This document shows positions 61,199-64,000 of a stretch of DNA of 64,000 nt, in pieces. Position 1 is the stretch's first letter. The number at the start of each line of letters is the position of its first letter. The notes under the pieces were generated by a model. It ran no database searches. It was not told the DNA's origin and saw only the letters and a program-made list of their open reading frames with translations. The translations under genes and the position numbers were made by a program. The stretch covers positions 1 to 64,000 of the forward strand of contig JACSRW010000044.1 of NCBI GenBank assembly GCA_014879565.1, in the 5' to 3' direction. The DNA is from Chitinophagaceae bacterium (lineage in GTDB: Bacteria > Bacteroidota > Bacteroidia > Chitinophagales > Chitinophagaceae).

Positions 61199-62539
61199 AT
61201 GTCCTTCCAGCATTCACTGGCCACTCCTGTCAGCCAGCAGGAACGTATTGTAATTCTTGATGGCCTGCGCGGTCTGGCGCTTCTCGGAATCCTTCTGATG
61301 AATATTCCCTATATGGGATTACCTGAGCCGGCTTTTGATCATCCTCTTCTGCTGAATGAAGGCGGCACCATCAATATGACGGTTTGGTGGTATGTGAACT
61401 GGATACCCGAAGGTACCCAGCGGGCCCTTTTTTCCATGCTGTTTGGTGCCGGTATGATTCTGTTTATTACCAGGCTGGAAAAAAAGACGGAAGGAATCTG
61501 GCCTGCTGAATATTTTCTGCGGCGTCAGATCTGGCTCCTCGTTTTCGGGTTGTTTAATGCGTATGTTTTGTTATGGCCGGGAGATATCCTGTTTGCCTAT
61601 GCCAGCATCGGGATTATTGCCTTCCTGTTCAGGCGCATGTCTGTCAGGGCTTTGCTCATAGCTGCCGGGGTTTGTATGTTGCTGATGACTGCCCGGGAGA
61701 ACCGGGAACTGTACAAACAAAAGAATAAAATTCTGAAAGGAGAAGCCATTGCCCGCCTGGATACCACCAAAGTGAAACTGACGGATGAACAGCAGGAAAT
61801 ACTCGGGGCCATGAACGGTATGAAAGAAAAAAGCGATACGGCGGCTCTCCGGAAGCAGATGAAAAGAAGTGAACAGAAATCGCTTGGTTCCTATTCGGTC
61901 TTATATGAGTATCTGAGCAATGTTTCGGCAAAAGTTGAATACCAGATTACCTACTACGGGGTATGGGATGTACTGTTGTTTATGCTGGTGGGGATGGCAT
62001 TTTTTAAAGCGGGATTGCTTACGGGTCAGGCACCGGCCAAAACCTATTGGTTATTATTCATCGGCGGGATGGGAATTGGTCTCTTAATCACCTGGTGGCG
62101 GCTTGATTTTATGATCCGTAACCAGTTTAATATGTATACGATTTTCCGGAATAAGGTTTTTGAGTATTATGAAATTGCCCGCACATTCCGCTCCCTGGGA
62201 CTCTTCGGGCTGATCATGCTCCTGTACAAATCGGGTTGGTTCAACTGGCTTTTTGCCCTCCTGCGACCAGTGGGTCAGATGGCGTTTACCAACTATCTCA
62301 TGCAATCTTTCCTGGGCGGACTTTTGTTTTTTGGTATCGGTTTTGGCTGGATGGGCAAATTGCAGCGGTACGAAATTTACCTGGTGGCAGCCTGTATCTG
62401 GGTGCTTCAGATTGCCTGGAGCCATGCCTGGCTGCACTGGTACCGCTTTGGTCCGCTTGAATGGTGCTGGCGCAGTCTTACCTACTGGAAAAAGCAACCC
62501 ATGCGAAAAGCCAATACCCGCGATGTATTGTCCGTTTAA
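61199..62539 (+). CDS. DUF418 (YeiB-like) membrane protein
   Basis: 446 residues. N-terminal signature RIVILDGLRGLALLGILLMN, then about nine or ten helices. A charged cytoplasmic loop lies at ~165-225 (KQKNKILKGEAIARLDTTKV, KMKRSEQKSLGSYSV-type). The C-terminal DUF418 part has RPVGQMAFTNYLMQS and WSHAWLHWYRFGPLEWCWR. The family may be transporters or acyltransferases; no catalytic residues are known. It ends inside an inverted repeat shared with the next gene's upstream region. Confidence 0.9.
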   Translation: MSFQHSLATPVSQQERIVILDGLRGLALLGILLMNIPYMGLPEPAFDHPLLLNEGGTINMTVWWYVNWIPEGTQRALFSMLFGAGMILFITRLEKKTEGIWPAEYFLRRQIWLLVFGLFNAYVLLWPGDILFAYASIGIIAFLFRRMSVRALLIAAGVCMLLMTARENRELYKQKNKILKGEAIARLDTTKVKLTDEQQEILGAMNGMKEKSDTAALRKQMKRSEQKSLGSYSVLYEYLSNVSAKVEYQITYYGVWDVLLFMLVGMAFFKAGLLTGQAPAKTYWLLFIGGMGIGLLITWWRLDFMIRNQFNMYTIFRNKVFEYYEIARTFRSLGLFGLIMLLYKSGWFNWLFALLRPVGQMAFTNYLMQSFLGGLLFFGIGFGWMGKLQRYEIYLVAACIWVLQIAWSHAWLHWYRFGPLEWCWRSLTYWKKQPMRKANTRDVLSV

Positions 62540-62574
62540 GTGCAGGAATCTGTAATTTGGGGCAAATCCTGCAC
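62540..62574. promoter_or_regulatory. inverted repeat flanking the serine hydrolase start
   Basis: Perfect arms GTGCAGGA (62540-62547) and TCCTGCAC (62567-62574) with a 19-nt centre containing TAATTTGG, a partial -7 match. It fills the gap exactly from the DUF418 stop to one base before the next ATG. It could be an operator or an RNA hairpin over the start. Confidence 0.5.
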
Positions 62575-62575
62575 G

Positions 62576-64000
62576 ATGAAAAAATGGATATCCGCCGCCG
62601 CGCTCGGTCTTCTGCTGTTTTCCTGTGATTCCAATAAAAAGGGATCACTGGCCCCGGTATGGTATGACAGCAGTTACCGGCCCGCCACATTTACAGATAC
62701 CGGCCGGCTCCGAAAAATTCACTTAGTCCTGCCCGTTATAGACAGTTTGTACCGCCGGCATGCGGAAGAGAATCATTTTCCGGGTATGGCCTGGGGACTG
62801 GTGGTGGACGGGGTGCTGTTTCATAAGAACAGTATGGGCTATACCGATATCGCCCAACAGACCCCGGTTACCACATCCTCCATGTTCCGGATTGCATCCA
62901 TGACCAAGAGTTTTACGGCCATGGCCATCCTGAAATTGCGTGACGCGGGCAAACTGGATCTGGATGATCCGGCATATTTCTATATACCTGAACTGAAAGC
63001 CGTCAGGTACCCTACGGCAGATGCTCCGCATATTACCGTACGTCACCTGCTGACACACGGAGCGGGTTTTCCGGAAGATAATCCCTGGGGCGACCGGCAA
63101 CTGGCTGATTCGGATAAGGAGCTGATGGAGTTTATCGGGAAACAGATTTCTTTTTCCAATCCGCCGGGTATAACCTATGAATACAGTAATCTTGGCTTTG
63201 CCCTGCTGGGAAAGATTATTACAAGAGTATCGGGTATGCCCTACCAGGAATATATCCGGGAATGGATCTGGAAACCGCTGGGTATGATCAATGCGGAATG
63301 GGAATATTTGAAAGTGCCGCCGGAAAGACTGGCTCATGGTTACCGCTGGCTGGATAATCAATGGAAAGAAGAACAGTTGCTGCACGATATACCGGATGGC
63401 AGCTGGGGAGCCATGGGCAGTATGATCTGTTCGGTGGACGAGTTTGCCCACTACATGGCTTTTCATCTATCCGCCTGGCCGCCCACGAATGCCGATGAGA
63501 CCGGTCCGGTAAAACGCAGTTCGGTCAGAGAAATGCATCATCCCTGGCGCTGGAACGGGATGAATACAGCATACGCTTATTCCGATGGACGAAATTGCCC
63601 GGTTACTTCTGCTTATTGTTACGGACTGGGCTGGATGCGCGACTGTGAAGGCCGGACTTTTATATCGCATAGCGGGGGACTGCCCGGTTTTGGTTCGCAG
63701 TGGCGGATCCTGCCGGATTATGGTATCGGGGTGGTAGCGATGGCCAACCGTACCTATGCACCGTTCAGCAGTATTAACCTGCGGGTACTGGATACCCTGA
63801 TTAAACTGGCCGGACTGCAACCCCGGCAACTAAAAGCTTCCGCGATCCTGGAGCAAAGAAAAAAGGAACTGATGCAAGTGCTTCCTGACTGGAATAATGC
63901 AGAAAAGAATGAACTCTTTGCCGAAAATTTCTTTCCTGACTATCCGATAGATTCTCTCCGGAAAGAAGCCCGTTCCCTTTTCAGCAAAGCCGGAAAGATA
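62576..64000 (+). CDS. serine hydrolase, beta-lactamase/penicillin-binding fold (3' end outside window)
   Basis: 475 residues visible from MKKWISAAALGLLLFSC, a lipoprotein signal (Cys17); the frame is still open at base 64000. Class C-type motifs are S108-x-x-K111 (ASMTKSF), YSN (TYEYSNLGF) and HSGG (FISHSGGLPGF). Such proteins are periplasmic or outer-membrane-anchored esterases, peptidases or beta-lactamase-like enzymes. The specific reaction cannot be told. The short tail after residue 425 is beyond the catalytic domain and may be a fused C-terminal module. Confidence 0.88.
   Translation, partial: MKKWISAAALGLLLFSCDSNKKGSLAPVWYDSSYRPATFTDTGRLRKIHLVLPVIDSLYRRHAEENHFPGMAWGLVVDGVLFHKNSMGYTDIAQQTPVTTSSMFRIASMTKSFTAMAILKLRDAGKLDLDDPAYFYIPELKAVRYPTADAPHITVRHLLTHGAGFPEDNPWGDRQLADSDKELMEFIGKQISFSNPPGITYEYSNLGFALLGKIITRVSGMPYQEYIREWIWKPLGMINAEWEYLKVPPERLAHGYRWLDNQWKEEQLLHDIPDGSWGAMGSMICSVDEFAHYMAFHLSAWPPTNADETGPVKRSSVREMHHPWRWNGMNTAYAYSDGRNCPVTSAYCYGLGWMRDCEGRTFISHSGGLPGFGSQWRILPDYGIGVVAMANRTYAPFSSINLRVLDTLIKLAGLQPRQLKASAILEQRKKELMQVLPDWNNAEKNELFAENFFPDYPIDSLRKEARSLFSKAGKI

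Overview
The window reads as chromosome of a Bacteroidota bacterium, most likely of the Chitinophagaceae or a close relative. Clues are the RHS protein with a Bacteroidota-style tail, two outer-membrane beta-barrel proteins of TonB-receptor type, GLPGLI, DUF2202, YitT and fused E1 dehydrogenase genes, futalosine-pathway menaquinone synthesis (mqnC), and Bacteroidota -7 promoter elements (TAnnTTTG and variants) 16-24 nt before several start codons. No rRNA, tRNA, CRISPR array or transposase was recognised.

Layout. 1-3.6 kb is accessory: the 3' end of an RHS/polymorphic-toxin gene, a small membrane protein that may be its immunity partner, a possible orphan fragment, and an AbiE-type toxin-antitoxin pair with two matching operator palindromes. 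3.8-9 kb: universal stress protein, a lone ExbD, and a leftward operon for glycan assembly (DUF3089 lipoprotein, GT-C membrane protein, GT2, DUF2304). 9.2-14.4 kb: autoregulated padR-pspC pair, gcvT, an SRPBCC protein and comB. 14.6-18.3 kb: a SWIM/SNF2 helicase. 18.4-25.2 kb: two paralogous outer-membrane barrel receptors, with a small unannotated ORF and a secreted protein between them. 25.2-38.4 kb: YitT transporter, S41 protease, secreted proteins, GLPGLI protein, a two-component system, nagA overlapping a PagL-like gene, a di-haem cytochrome and a SulP transporter.

38.5-41 kb is an ECF sigma-factor operon (sigma, short membrane protein, Spy/CpxP-like protein, DUF2202, Cys/Gly-rich secreted peptide). 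41.65-48.3 kb is the most unusual part: six tightly packed genes encoding a PqqD-like peptide-binding protein, an ATP-grasp ligase, a fold-III PLP decarboxylase with a leader-peptide-like N-terminus, a urea-transporter/M23-peptidase fusion, a TPR/beta-barrel outer-membrane protein and a TPR protein. I read it as a candidate uncharacterised pathway that makes an amine or amino-acid-derived product, exports it and perhaps attaches it in the envelope. This is inferred from domains and synteny only.

48.4-64 kb is mostly housekeeping and envelope functions: DoxX, VOC and SRPBCC proteins, a transglutaminase, an orphan histidine kinase, DUF3817, mqnC, an aspartyl-protease/PDZ protein, an M16 peptidase pair, a fused 2-oxoacid dehydrogenase E1, DUF418, and a serine hydrolase cut by the window end. 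Several intergenic gaps carry stuttered short-period repeats, some arranged as long inverted arms.
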